Assembly: GCF_023667495.1 (NCBI RefSeq)
Contig: NZ_JAMOZL010000001.1
Location: 1 to 64,000 of the forward strand
Origin: Dyadobacter sp. MSC1_007
GTDB lineage: Bacteria > Bacteroidota > Bacteroidia > Cytophagales > Spirosomataceae
Reading direction: 5' to 3'
Length of the DNA: 64,000 nucleotides
Part shown: positions 33,652-42,014 of the stretch, in pieces
How positions within the stretch are numbered: position 1 is the stretch's first letter
Layout: each line of letters begins with the position of its first letter
The notes under the pieces: generated by a model
Seen by the model: only the letters and a program-made list of their open reading frames with translations
Database searches by the model: none
What the model was told of the DNA's origin: nothing
Position numbers and translations under genes: made by a program

Positions 33652-34632
33652 ATGCAAAGAAGAGATTTCATTAAAAACACGGTATCCACCGCGGCAGCTT
33701 TCGCGGCTACGGGTGCCACAGTGGGAACTGCCGCAGTGGGAGCTGCCGCAGTGGAAACTGCCGCACTTTCTAATGCTTCGGCAAATGGTATCATCTCCAA
33801 AACAGCTGATCTGAGTAGTCCATTGGCGCGACCGATGGTGAAAAAGAGCCTGATGTGGGGAATGGTAAAGGAGGATTTATCAGTAATGGACAAGTTTAAG
33901 TTACTGAAAGATTTGGGTTATGACGGTGTGGAGCTCGATTCTCCCGACAAGCTGGACATGAAAGAGGTCCTAGCGGCCAGAGATAAAACCGGTTTGCTGA
34001 TTCCCGGAACAGTAAATTCAATGCACTGGAAACTGCCATTGTCTGACCCCGATCCAAAGAAGCGGGAAGAATGCGCCAAATCTATTGAAAAAGCATTGTG
34101 GGACACCAAAGAATATGGCGGCAGCACGGTACTGGTAGTGCCAGGCGTAGTGAATGCCACTGTGACCTATGGTGAAGCATATGAACGTTCTCAGGCAGAG
34201 ATCCGTAAGTTGCTTCCGATTGCTGAAAAAACAGGGGTCAAAATAGCTATTGAAAACGTTTGGAACCAATTTCTGCTGAGTCCATTGGAAGCAGCCAAAT
34301 TTGTTGACGACTTTAAGCATCCAATGGTTGGCTGGTACCTGGATATCGGAAATGTACTACGTTACAGCTGGCCGGTTTCCTGGATTGAGGCGCTGAACAA
34401 GCGTATTTTGAAACTCCATTTGAAGGAATTTAGCTTCAAAAAACAAAATGACCTAGGTCTTTGGAAAGGGTTTGACGTAGAGTTTATGGAAGGAGATAAT
34501 AATTGGCCCGAAGTGAATAAAGCGCTGCAAAAAGTCGGTTATTCGGGTTGGGCTTCAGCGGAAGTTTCCGGTGGCGACCGCAAGCGTTTATTGACCATCC
34601 GTGAGAAGATGGATGAGGTTTTCAAGGCCTGA
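33652..34632 (+). CDS. Sugar phosphate isomerase/epimerase-like TIM barrel protein, Tat-type signal
   Basis: A 326-residue protein. It starts MQRRDFIKNTVSTAAAFAAT, a Tat-type signal, extended by an Ala/Val/Thr-rich stretch encoded by three tandem 15-base repeats. The barrel (AP endonuclease 2 type) shows LLKDLGYDGVELDS, VLVVPGVVNATV, GVKIAIENVWNQFL, GWYLDIGNVLRYSWP and LKLHLKEFSF, carrying the usual Glu, Asp and His metal residues. It may work with the oxidoreductase in converting a sugar outside the cytoplasm. Confidence 0.9.
   Translation: MQRRDFIKNTVSTAAAFAATGATVGTAAVGAAAVETAALSNASANGIISKTADLSSPLARPMVKKSLMWGMVKEDLSVMDKFKLLKDLGYDGVELDSPDKLDMKEVLAARDKTGLLIPGTVNSMHWKLPLSDPDPKKREECAKSIEKALWDTKEYGGSTVLVVPGVVNATVTYGEAYERSQAEIRKLLPIAEKTGVKIAIENVWNQFLLSPLEAAKFVDDFKHPMVGWYLDIGNVLRYSWPVSWIEALNKRILKLHLKEFSFKKQNDLGLWKGFDVEFMEGDNNWPEVNKALQKVGYSGWASAEVSGGDRKRLLTIREKMDEVFKA
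33721..33765. repeat. Three tandem 15-bp repeats inside the isomerase signal region
   Basis: The units GTGGGAACTGCCGCA, GTGGGAGCTGCCGCA and GTGGAAACTGCCGCA follow each other directly, each encoding five residues (VGTAA, VGAAA, VETAA). They lengthen the linker after the Tat signal and could vary in copy number by slippage without shifting the frame. Confidence 0.85.
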
Positions 34633-34655
34633 TTACAGTTACTGCTAATAGAATC

Positions 34656-34684
34656 AAAAACCCGGTTATCCACCGGGTTTTTTT
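34656..34684 (+). terminator. Rho-independent terminator
   Basis: AAAAACCCGGT and ACCGGGTTTTT pair across a 7-base loop and end in a run of seven T, 24 bases after the isomerase stop. Confidence 0.9.
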
Positions 34685-34780
34685 GTGCATTTGAATGTAC
34701 AAACGGTCATAAATGTAGTATAGAAAACCGCTGTAAAATATCCATCTTGCAGCCGTTGAACTATATCGCACTATGTCAAT

Positions 34781-35362
34781 ATGTATGATGAATTTATCTC
34801 CTCTTTAACAACCGTCGCGCCGATCAGCGATTGCATTCTGGTTGATTTTTTGCAACAATTGAAGATAATCAGAATCCCCAAAGGAAAGCTACTGCTGGCC
34901 GAAGGTGAAATCTGCGACAAACTGTGGTTTGTCAATTCCGGTCTCATACGGGGCTGCCATATGGCGGACAATGGCCATGGCGGTTTTGATGATATTACCG
35001 GATGGTTTGCCAAGGAACACGACTTTTTCTATGCTGCCGACAGCTTTGTAAATCAGGTGCCTTCGAGAGAATGCATTGAAGCATTAGAACCGTCGATGCT
35101 TATCTACATTACCAGGCAGGACCTGTACCAGCTTTACCGGCAGCATCCCGAAGTCTGTTGCATTGGCAGGATCATTGCCGAACGCTTCTGGCTGACCCAT
35201 CAGGAGCTGCTTCGCGATATGCGCGTACTATCCGCGTCGAAAAAGCTGGAATCGTTTCGTATAAGGTCCAGAGAACTGTTCGCCCGCGTTCCTCAGAAGC
35301 ACATTGCCTCCTACCTTGGCATTTCAGAAAACTATGTAAGTAAGCTAAAAGCAAAGTACTGA
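34781..35362 (+). CDS. Crp/Fnr family transcriptional regulator
   Basis: A 193-residue protein with an N-terminal cyclic-nucleotide-binding-like beta roll (IPKGKLLLAEGEICDKLWFV, then SGLIRGCHM) and a C-terminal helix-turn-helix (HIASYLGISENYVSKLKAKY, the last 20 residues). It is shorter than classical CRP, as many Bacteroidota Crp/Fnr regulators are. The ligand-binding arginine and phosphate pocket of CRP are not evident, so cAMP binding is doubtful. A 9-bp inverted repeat at 35427-35451, between it and the next gene, is a candidate target. Confidence 0.9.
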   Translation: MYDEFISSLTTVAPISDCILVDFLQQLKIIRIPKGKLLLAEGEICDKLWFVNSGLIRGCHMADNGHGGFDDITGWFAKEHDFFYAADSFVNQVPSRECIEALEPSMLIYITRQDLYQLYRQHPEVCCIGRIIAERFWLTHQELLRDMRVLSASKKLESFRIRSRELFARVPQKHIASYLGISENYVSKLKAKY

Positions 35363-35426
35363 ATTTCCTTCCTTTTTGCAGGTCCAATCCTTCCTTATCC
35401 CAGAATGGGTGTGATTTATCCTGTTG

Positions 35427-35451
35427 TTATTTGTACAAAAAATACAAATAA
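35427..35451. promoter_or_regulatory. Inverted repeat, candidate operator upstream of the C10-type peptidase
   Basis: TTATTTGTA (35427-35435) and TACAAATAA (35443-35451) are exact complements with a 7-base spacer, 27 bases before the peptidase start. Its dyad form suits a dimeric regulator such as the Crp/Fnr protein encoded just upstream, but AT-rich repeats also arise by chance. Confidence 0.45.
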
Positions 35452-35477
35452 TCTTTTAACTAAAAAGTCACACTATT

Positions 35478-36818
35478 ATGAGGAAGAATTTAAAAAAGGG
35501 AGCATTGATCCTTACATTGGTTCTCGCATTTCTGGCTTGCGATAAAGAAAATAACCTGGATGTGGCAAATCAGTCGTCAAGTTTTCTGCAAAAGAAATTT
35601 TTTGTTAGCAAAAGTGAAGCGCTCGCATTGGTTGAAACTTTGCAGCGGAATAGGAGGACCACAGGGACAAGCGGTAAAGAAGTAGGCGACATAGTAACTT
35701 TTGCCGATCGAGCAGGAGCAGCAATTTTTTACGTCATTAATTTCAAAGACAATAAGGGACATCTGCTTCTCTCAGCCGACAAGCGTATGAAACCTGTATT
35801 GGCGTTTTCGGATACGGGAATCTTTGATTTGGAAACTGACAATCCAGGAATTCAGTTGTGGAAGGATTTTATCGCCGAACATGCAGCAGGCATTCGGGGT
35901 AAAACCGAAGCCAGCATCGATGTCATCAATGAATGGAGGCAGTTTGAAATCGGTCAGGGGCCAGGTTTTAAGACAACGGATCAGCCGGTCTGGACACCAG
36001 AGGCAAGCTGTGAGTATTTCGTAACACATCCGATTCCAGCTAATGTGACTATTGCCCATTTGACACATAATGTGGCTCAATGGGGGCAGGGGAAGGGTTA
36101 CAATGCGCATTGTCCAAACGGCATTGTTGTTCCCAACTGCACGAAGTCGGGCGCATTCCCATGCAGCAAGGCGCTCGTTGGATGTGGACCGCTGGCGATA
36201 GGGGAAGTTTTGAAGTACCATCATCGTGCTGTGACTATTGAAGGTACTAATTACACGGCTGCCATGCTAAATGGGTTGCCTTTAAAGCAATCGGACGACT
36301 GCGCACCCCTGGACAATACCGTTAACGGAAACTTAGCACACCTGGTTAGGGATATAGGCAAAGCTACCGGCGCGATTTACAATACGGTCGTACCGGCTTT
36401 GGGCGTACCGATGTCGGGTTCGGGTTGCCAGACATGGATGGAACCTGGCAAGACTGATGACTTCTTCGCAGCGCGTGGCTTCACATCTTATGATCTGGAT
36501 TTTTTTAATCCGGCTAACCAAACAACAATTAAAAGTCAGTTACTAGCGCAGCGACCGGTCATTGTTTATGGGTCGAATTGTAGTGTTTGCTTAGCCAATA
36601 TGCATGTATGGGTGATTGATGGCATACAGGATTTGCATACTATTTTCCAGGATCAGAACGGATATTGCTATGAGTATGCCAGCTACTATTATCAAATGAA
36701 CTGGGGGTGGGATGGAGGCTTGCAAAATAACACCTGGTTTACTTATAACAACATTGTAGGAGATGGCATACTCTACAACAGTTCTAATATGAAGGCTTAT
36801 ATAGTAATACCCAATTGA
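35478..36818 (+). CDS. C10 (streptopain-type) cysteine peptidase-like lipoprotein
   Basis: A 446-residue lipoprotein (ALILTLVLAFLAC, Cys21). The N-terminal part (about 40-140, with AAIFYVINFKDNKGHLLLSADKRMK split over 81-105) resembles the inhibitory prodomain of C10 peptidases. The catalytic domain has Cys236 in ALVGCGPLAIGEVLKYH and His376 in MHVWVIDG, with the downstream MNWGWDGGLQNNTWF block normal for the family. The prodomain must be removed for activity in known members. It is likely surface-attached; targets are unknown. It lies downstream of the Crp/Fnr gene with 115 bases between. Confidence 0.85.
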   Translation: MRKNLKKGALILTLVLAFLACDKENNLDVANQSSSFLQKKFFVSKSEALALVETLQRNRRTTGTSGKEVGDIVTFADRAGAAIFYVINFKDNKGHLLLSADKRMKPVLAFSDTGIFDLETDNPGIQLWKDFIAEHAAGIRGKTEASIDVINEWRQFEIGQGPGFKTTDQPVWTPEASCEYFVTHPIPANVTIAHLTHNVAQWGQGKGYNAHCPNGIVVPNCTKSGAFPCSKALVGCGPLAIGEVLKYHHRAVTIEGTNYTAAMLNGLPLKQSDDCAPLDNTVNGNLAHLVRDIGKATGAIYNTVVPALGVPMSGSGCQTWMEPGKTDDFFAARGFTSYDLDFFNPANQTTIKSQLLAQRPVIVYGSNCSVCLANMHVWVIDGIQDLHTIFQDQNGYCYEYASYYYQMNWGWDGGLQNNTWFTYNNIVGDGILYNSSNMKAYIVIPN

Positions 36819-36827
36819 TCCAAAATT

Positions 36828-36855
36828 GGAAGCCAGGCTGTGTTGCCCGGCTTCC
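36828..36855. terminator. Hairpin between convergent genes
   Basis: GGAAGCCAGGC and GCCCGGCTTCC pair with one mismatch across a 6-base loop. It lies between the stops of the C10 peptidase and of the minus-strand lipoprotein gene. Confidence 0.6.
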
Positions 36856-36860
36856 GAAAA

Positions 36861-37337
36861 TTACTTACTCACCCGATATCGCGTCCTCGCGTAATACTTC
36901 AAAGTTTTAATTTTCAGCTGCTTGTCTTTCAAAGCAACCAGCTTGTATTCTTTGAATTCCCCTTTCTTATCCAGAAAGCCGACAATGCAGGATTCCTTTT
37001 CCGGGCCTTTCCGCACTTCTACTTTGGGCATAATGCCGAAATTTGGGATAGTTAATGTATCCTCGGCTTCCTGCACCATGTACTCGATCTTCATCAGGAA
37101 TTTGAAAGTCTCCTTGGTCTCGTAGATGTCTACCGCGAGCCGCCAGTCATTCAAATCATCTTTTACTTTTTCACTGTAACTCGCGACCGGGCTCTTTTCC
37201 ACTTTTTCGCGGATAAGCGGGATTGTGTCGTTGATGGCTCTCTCCGGTTCGTCACTGTTGGTTGTGTTTTCGCTGCTTTTTTCTGGTTTATTGCAGCACA
37301 ATAATGCTAAAAGAAGTAAAAAGCTATAATGCTTCAT
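36861..37337 (-). CDS. Hypothetical lipoprotein
   Basis: A 158-residue protein with a lipoprotein signal (MKHYSFLLLLALLCCNKPEK, Cys14 or Cys15). The body is rich in charged residues; a beta-strand pattern is visible in the second half (TLTIPNFGIMPKVEVRKGPE, FKEYKLVALKDKQLKIKTLKY). I do not recognise a family. The in-frame extension to 37379 (14 residues) is rejected because the signal peptide begins at Met 37337. It is divergent from the SpmAB-type gene. Confidence 0.65.
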   Translation of the reverse strand: MKHYSFLLLLALLCCNKPEKSSENTTNSDEPERAINDTIPLIREKVEKSPVASYSEKVKDDLNDWRLAVDIYETKETFKFLMKIEYMVQEAEDTLTIPNFGIMPKVEVRKGPEKESCIVGFLDKKGEFKEYKLVALKDKQLKIKTLKYYARTRYRVSK

Positions 37338-37381
37338 GGAAAATCGTTGAGGTTTGTTGATAGGGCTACCTGTTTGCAATA

Positions 37382-37389
37382 TACTTTTG
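37382..37389 (+). promoter_or_regulatory. Candidate -7 box for the SpmAB-type gene
   Basis: TACTTTTG matches TAnnTTTG and lies about 90 bases before the start codon; a TTG is 22 bases upstream, a slightly long spacing. Confidence 0.3.
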
Positions 37390-37474
37390 TTATTTGCATT
37401 AAAAGAAATATTTTACTCAAAGGATTATAAACAAATTATTACCTAACCGACCTCTTTGCACCCCTTAACCCAAT

Positions 37475-38710
37475 ATGGCTTTAAATTATATTTTCGTTTC
37501 GTTTTTCGTCATTGCCTTTCTGATAGCTTTTTTGCAATTCGTTGTCACAGGCGATGTACAGACATTTAAAGCCATCACCGAGGGAATGCTGGAAATGGCC
37601 AAAGTGGCCGTAATGGACATTGCGTTGCCGTTAACTGGCGTGATGACTTTCTTCCTGGGAATTCTGAATGTCGGCGAAAAGGCGGGTATTATTCACGTCA
37701 TCGCTCGATTTATAGGACCATTCTTCAATAAATTATTCCCCGAAGTCCCCAAAGATCACCCAGCCAACGGGCAGATGATCATGAACTTTTCGGCTAATTT
37801 CCTTGGCCTCGATAACGCTGCAACACCATTCGGCCTGAAAGCAATGCAAAGTCTTCAGGAGTTGAACCCCAGTAAAGACACCGCTTCCAATGCGCAGATC
37901 ATGTTCCTGGTTTTACATACCTCTGGTTTACAGATTATTCCACTATCCATTATTGCGCAACGGGCCATATTAGGTGCCGAGAGCCCTTCCGATATATTTA
38001 TCCCCTGCGTGGTCGGCACTTACGTGACAACGGTGGTCAGCATGATTATCACGGCGGCATGGCAGAAGATCAATTTGTTTAACAGGACGGTCATGCTCGG
38101 TTTGGGAAGCGTGACGGCAATGATCGCATTGATCCTTTTTTATCTCTCCGGCCTGCCGAAAGAGCAGATTGAAACGATTTCGATTTTCGTGGGAAACTCA
38201 GTGCTGCTGTTTGTGGTAGCCGGGTTCCTGGCCTGGGGGATGGTTAAGAAAGTCAATGTATTTGAAGCATTTATCGAGGGCGCAAAGGGTGGGTTTACAA
38301 CTTCGGTGACGATCATACCTTATCTGGTTGGCTTACTGGTGGCGATCAGCGCATTCAGGAGCTGCGGTGCCATGGATTATCTGATCGATGGGTTGAAATG
38401 GCTTTTCGCTTCGACTGGCGTTAATACTGACTTTACGGACGCATTACCGGTCGCATTAATGAAGCCCCTGAGCGGCAGTGGAGCCCGGGCTTTGATGATC
38501 GATGCGATGAAGGAATTCGGGCCCGACTCGTTTATAGGCAGGCTTGTTTGCATATTTCAAGGATCGGCGGATACCACGCTTTACATTGTTGCACTGTACT
38601 TTGGATCGGTTGGAATTAAAAACACCAGATATGCGATTGTGGCAGGATTGATCGCCGATCTTGTCGGTGTAGTCGCTGGAATCTGGCTTGGCTACTTGTT
38701 TTTCCACTGA
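37475..38710 (+). CDS. Nucleoside-recognition (Gate) domain membrane protein, SpmA-SpmB fusion
   Basis: A 411-residue membrane protein made of two tandem Gate domains. The first (about 45-190) has MDIALPLTGVMTFFLGILNVGEKAG split over 46-70 and ANFLGLDNAATPFGLKAM; the second (about 270-405) has GAKGGFTTSVTIIPYLVGLL and PLSGSGARALMIDAM. In Bacillus these are separate proteins, SpmA and SpmB, needed for spore-core dehydration; this organism does not sporulate as far as the window shows, so it is probably a transporter of unknown substrate. Fused forms are common in Bacteroidota. It is monocistronic. Confidence 0.88.
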   Translation: MALNYIFVSFFVIAFLIAFLQFVVTGDVQTFKAITEGMLEMAKVAVMDIALPLTGVMTFFLGILNVGEKAGIIHVIARFIGPFFNKLFPEVPKDHPANGQMIMNFSANFLGLDNAATPFGLKAMQSLQELNPSKDTASNAQIMFLVLHTSGLQIIPLSIIAQRAILGAESPSDIFIPCVVGTYVTTVVSMIITAAWQKINLFNRTVMLGLGSVTAMIALILFYLSGLPKEQIETISIFVGNSVLLFVVAGFLAWGMVKKVNVFEAFIEGAKGGFTTSVTIIPYLVGLLVAISAFRSCGAMDYLIDGLKWLFASTGVNTDFTDALPVALMKPLSGSGARALMIDAMKEFGPDSFIGRLVCIFQGSADTTLYIVALYFGSVGIKNTRYAIVAGLIADLVGVVAGIWLGYLFFH

Positions 38711-38823
38711 TTTTAATAGCCGATATAAATCGCCCTTTACCCGGAAATGCAACCGTCCGTACTAAATGGATGGTCGCATTTCTACGTAAACGTTAATATT
38801 GATCATCTAACTCTGAACCGCTT

Positions 38824-40317
38824 ATGTTTAAATCGTTACGCCATCCCGCGCTGGTTTTAGTGTTTTTTTGCGGAATTACGGCATCAGGACCCGTTTTCGC
38901 GCAGAAGGATGTCAGCCAGCCCTCGAACACCTTTTCGCTCGAAGATTGCATCAGGATAGCGCTGGAAACCAACCCGCAGATCAAGCAATCAGAAATAACA
39001 GTGCAGACTAATGGTAATACCTACGCCCAATCCAAATGGCAGCGGTGGCCGAGCGTGAATTTCAGCGCAAGCCAGGGTTTCCGGTCAGGTCGTAACATCG
39101 ATCCGTTTACGAACCAGTTTGTCCAGCAGAATGTCAGTTCAAATAACTACCAGTTGGGCGGACAGGTGACCCTGTTCAGCGGCTTCCAGATCAGCAATAA
39201 TATTAAATTCAATAATGCGAATTACCAGGCAAGCGCCAGGGACCTGGAAGCAACCCGCAACGACATTATGCTCAATGTTGCATTGTCTTATTTGCAGGTG
39301 ATCACTAATGAGGAATTGATCGAAGTAGCACGGCGACAAGTAGAAGCTTCGCAATTGCAGGTAGACCGGACGGCCAAGCTGGTAGAGGCCGGAACGCTAG
39401 CAGAAAGCAATTTGCTGGATCTCAAAGCCCAGCTTGCCAATGACGAACTTACGCTGGTGAATGCTGAAAATAACCTGGAAACGGCGAAGTTGAATCTCAA
39501 ACAATATATGAATATGCCCGGAAGTGAGGTGATCAACGTGGTGAAAATCCCAGTGAAAGACCCGACTTTGCAGGCATACGACGCGACAATCCAGGAAATC
39601 TATGAAACGGCCTTGAGTAACTTGCCTCAAATGAAAGCTGCCAATCTGCGTATCGAAGCATCGAAAATCAATGTCGATCTGGCTAAGGGTGCGGGAATGC
39701 CTACGCTTACTTTAAATGGCGGCATTTACACCGCATTTTCAAGCGCGGCGCCGAAGCAGCGTTTCGTTGGTGACGGATCTGGAAGTTCTACAATAGATGT
39801 GATTTCTCAAACGGACTATGTGATGGTGAACAATCAGAAATTGCCGTTGGTGCAGCGGGTCACCACGCCAAACGGGACGTTACAAAATTTCCGGTATTTC
39901 AACCAGCTTGACTTTAACCGTAACTCAGCGATCAACCTGAACCTGTCCGTTCCGATATTTTCCAATTTCAGGACAAAATACAATGTGGCCAACGCGAAGT
40001 TGCAGCAGAAGACTTACGAATACCAGGCCCAGCAGGTGCAACTTACCATCCGCAAGAACGTGGAGCAGGCGTACATCGATATGACGAATGCCGCGAAACG
40101 GTATTCCGCGACGGCTAACCAGGTGCGTGCATTGCAGGAAACTTTCCGCGTGTCGCAAGTGCGGTTTGATGTAGGGGCGATCAATTCCGTTGAATACAAT
40201 ATCGCCAAGGCTAATTTGGACCGTGCTAACGGAAACCTCGTACAAACGAAATATGATTACGTTTTCCGAACAAAAATCCTGGACTTTTACATGAACCGTC
40301 CGCTTTCGGATTTCTAA
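38824..40317 (+). CDS. TolC family outer membrane efflux protein
   Basis: A 497-residue exported protein (signal about 1-24, ending VFAQ). Two OEP repeats are seen, with the opening FSLEDCIRIALETNPQIKQSE, then NVALSYLQVITNEELIEVAR in the first and NVEQAYIDMTNAAKRYSA in the second, the coiled-coil hairpins of the periplasmic tunnel. An internal Ser/Gly/Thr-rich segment (about 300-370) belongs to the barrel. It works with the periplasmic adaptor encoded 61 bases downstream; no inner-membrane pump gene is next to them. Confidence 0.93.
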   Translation: MFKSLRHPALVLVFFCGITASGPVFAQKDVSQPSNTFSLEDCIRIALETNPQIKQSEITVQTNGNTYAQSKWQRWPSVNFSASQGFRSGRNIDPFTNQFVQQNVSSNNYQLGGQVTLFSGFQISNNIKFNNANYQASARDLEATRNDIMLNVALSYLQVITNEELIEVARRQVEASQLQVDRTAKLVEAGTLAESNLLDLKAQLANDELTLVNAENNLETAKLNLKQYMNMPGSEVINVVKIPVKDPTLQAYDATIQEIYETALSNLPQMKAANLRIEASKINVDLAKGAGMPTLTLNGGIYTAFSSAAPKQRFVGDGSGSSTIDVISQTDYVMVNNQKLPLVQRVTTPNGTLQNFRYFNQLDFNRNSAINLNLSVPIFSNFRTKYNVANAKLQQKTYEYQAQQVQLTIRKNVEQAYIDMTNAAKRYSATANQVRALQETFRVSQVRFDVGAINSVEYNIAKANLDRANGNLVQTKYDYVFRTKILDFYMNRPLSDF

Positions 40318-40378
40318 ACCACCAGAATCTGCATATCCTTTCAATCAGCAAAATATTTCATCGTAATCAAAAACTTAT

Positions 40379-41809
40379 ATGGCACGTAAATCTTCGAAAC
40401 GGATCTGGTGGATCGCAGCAGTAATTGTAGTGCTTCTCGTTGCCGGGTTATTTGGGGCCAAGCAAGCCGGTTATATCGGCAAACCCAAAACAACGGAGGT
40501 TGAATACACTATTGTAAAAACATCGGATATCATCGAGCGGGTAACGGCTTCTGGCAAGGTCCAGCCGGAGGTAGAGGTGAAACTTAGCCCGGATGTTTCC
40601 GGCGAGATCATTAGCCTCAATGTAGCTGAAGGCGATTCGGTGGTGAAGGGTCAATTGCTGTTGAAAATCCGGCCCGATAACTATGAATCACTGATGGCAC
40701 GTGCGCAGGCGGCCGTCAATTCAAGCAAAGCTAACTATGAGCAGACCAAAGCAATGGTAGCCCAGGCAGAGGCGCGACTACTTCAGGCCAAGGCAAACTT
40801 TGAAAGAAATAAAAAGTTATACAGTGATAAAGTCATCTCAGCAGCGGATTTCGAGCAATTCTCATCCACCTATGGTGTGGCCCAGCAAGATGTAGAATCG
40901 GCAAAAGCCAACGTGGCCGCTGCGCTTTTTAATATTAAGAGTGCGGAGGCGAGCATGCGGGATGCGGCTGAAAACCTTCGGAAAACAAGCATTTTCGCGC
41001 CGGTGAGCGGTATTGTCTCCTTGCTGAATGTAGAAGCAGGCGAGCGCGTGGTAGGAACGTCGCAAATGGCTGGTACCGAAATGATGCGGATCGCGAACTT
41101 GGCCAACATGGAGGTGCGCGTGAACGTGAATGAAAACGACATTGTCCGCGTGTCGCTCGGCGATACAGCTGAAATCGACGTGGATGCTTACAGTTCGTCG
41201 GGAAGGAAGTTCAGAGGTGTGGTGAAAGAGATTGCCAATACGGCAGCCGGACTAGCTTCGTCGACCGCGTCTTCGAGCGCAGTATCCAGTGCATCAGCGG
41301 ATGCGGTTACAGAATTCGAGGTGAAAGTGAAAATACTGAATGAGTCTTTCAAGGACCTCATGACATCGCGCAGCAAAAAATCTTATCCTTTCAAACCCGG
41401 TATGACAGCTTCGGTGGAAATTATCACCGAGCGTAAAAACGGCGTGGTATCCGTTCCGATAGCGGCGGTAACCACCCGTGGCGGCACCCCTCAGGCGATA
41501 CCAGGCTCTGGGCCAGGAACCGACAATGGTGCTACTTCGGACGAGGAAGAGAAAAAACCTAAGAAAGTGGAAGTGGTGAAAGAAGTTGTTTTTACCGATG
41601 TAAATGGCAAGGCAACGATGAAGGAAGTGAAGACCGGTATCAGTGATTTTGAGAATATCGAAATCCTCTCAGGGCTTAAACCTGGCGACAAAATTATTTC
41701 GGGGCCATATATTGCAGTGTCTAAAAACCTGAATAATGGCGATCTGGTCGAAAAAAAGAAAGAAGAAGTGAAAAAAGATGATAAAAAATCAAATGAAAAC
41801 CCGAACTGA
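40379..41809 (+). CDS. HlyD/MacA-type efflux periplasmic adaptor (membrane fusion protein)
   Basis: A 476-residue protein anchored by one membrane span (IWWIAAVIVVLLVAGLFG, 9-26). It has the barrel-sandwich/lipoyl halves (SGKVQPEVEVKLSPDVSGEI and SIFAPVSGIVSLLNVEAGERV), a helical hairpin rich in Ala (ARAQAAVNSSKANYEQTKAM), a beta-barrel domain and a Lys/Glu-rich tail. MacA-like adaptors pair with an ABC transporter (MacB) or drug exporters. The gene after it is gpsA, so the inner-membrane partner must be encoded elsewhere. Confidence 0.92.
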   Translation: MARKSSKRIWWIAAVIVVLLVAGLFGAKQAGYIGKPKTTEVEYTIVKTSDIIERVTASGKVQPEVEVKLSPDVSGEIISLNVAEGDSVVKGQLLLKIRPDNYESLMARAQAAVNSSKANYEQTKAMVAQAEARLLQAKANFERNKKLYSDKVISAADFEQFSSTYGVAQQDVESAKANVAAALFNIKSAEASMRDAAENLRKTSIFAPVSGIVSLLNVEAGERVVGTSQMAGTEMMRIANLANMEVRVNVNENDIVRVSLGDTAEIDVDAYSSSGRKFRGVVKEIANTAAGLASSTASSSAVSSASADAVTEFEVKVKILNESFKDLMTSRSKKSYPFKPGMTASVEIITERKNGVVSVPIAAVTTRGGTPQAIPGSGPGTDNGATSDEEEKKPKKVEVVKEVVFTDVNGKATMKEVKTGISDFENIEILSGLKPGDKIISGPYIAVSKNLNNGDLVEKKKEEVKKDDKKSNENPN

Positions 41810-41856
41810 TGCGTTGTAAAAGCGTAATAAGTTCGATTTAGTTTAGGTTAAAAAGG

Positions 41857-41889
41857 AAAATCCTTGCGGCTTTGCTGCAAGGATTTTTT
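41857..41889 (+). terminator. Rho-independent terminator
   Basis: AAAATCCTTGC and GCAAGGATTTT pair across a 9-base loop, followed by T-rich sequence, about 50 bases after the adaptor stop. Confidence 0.9.
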
Positions 41890-42014
41890 ATTTTTTATGC
41901 CTTAAACCTACAATTAACCGCACATTTTGATCAAAAACTTCTCATTTTTGGAGGAAAACCAAAGCAGGCAGGTTACCAAACCCCGACTGTTGGGACAACG
42001 AATATTTTTTCCGG

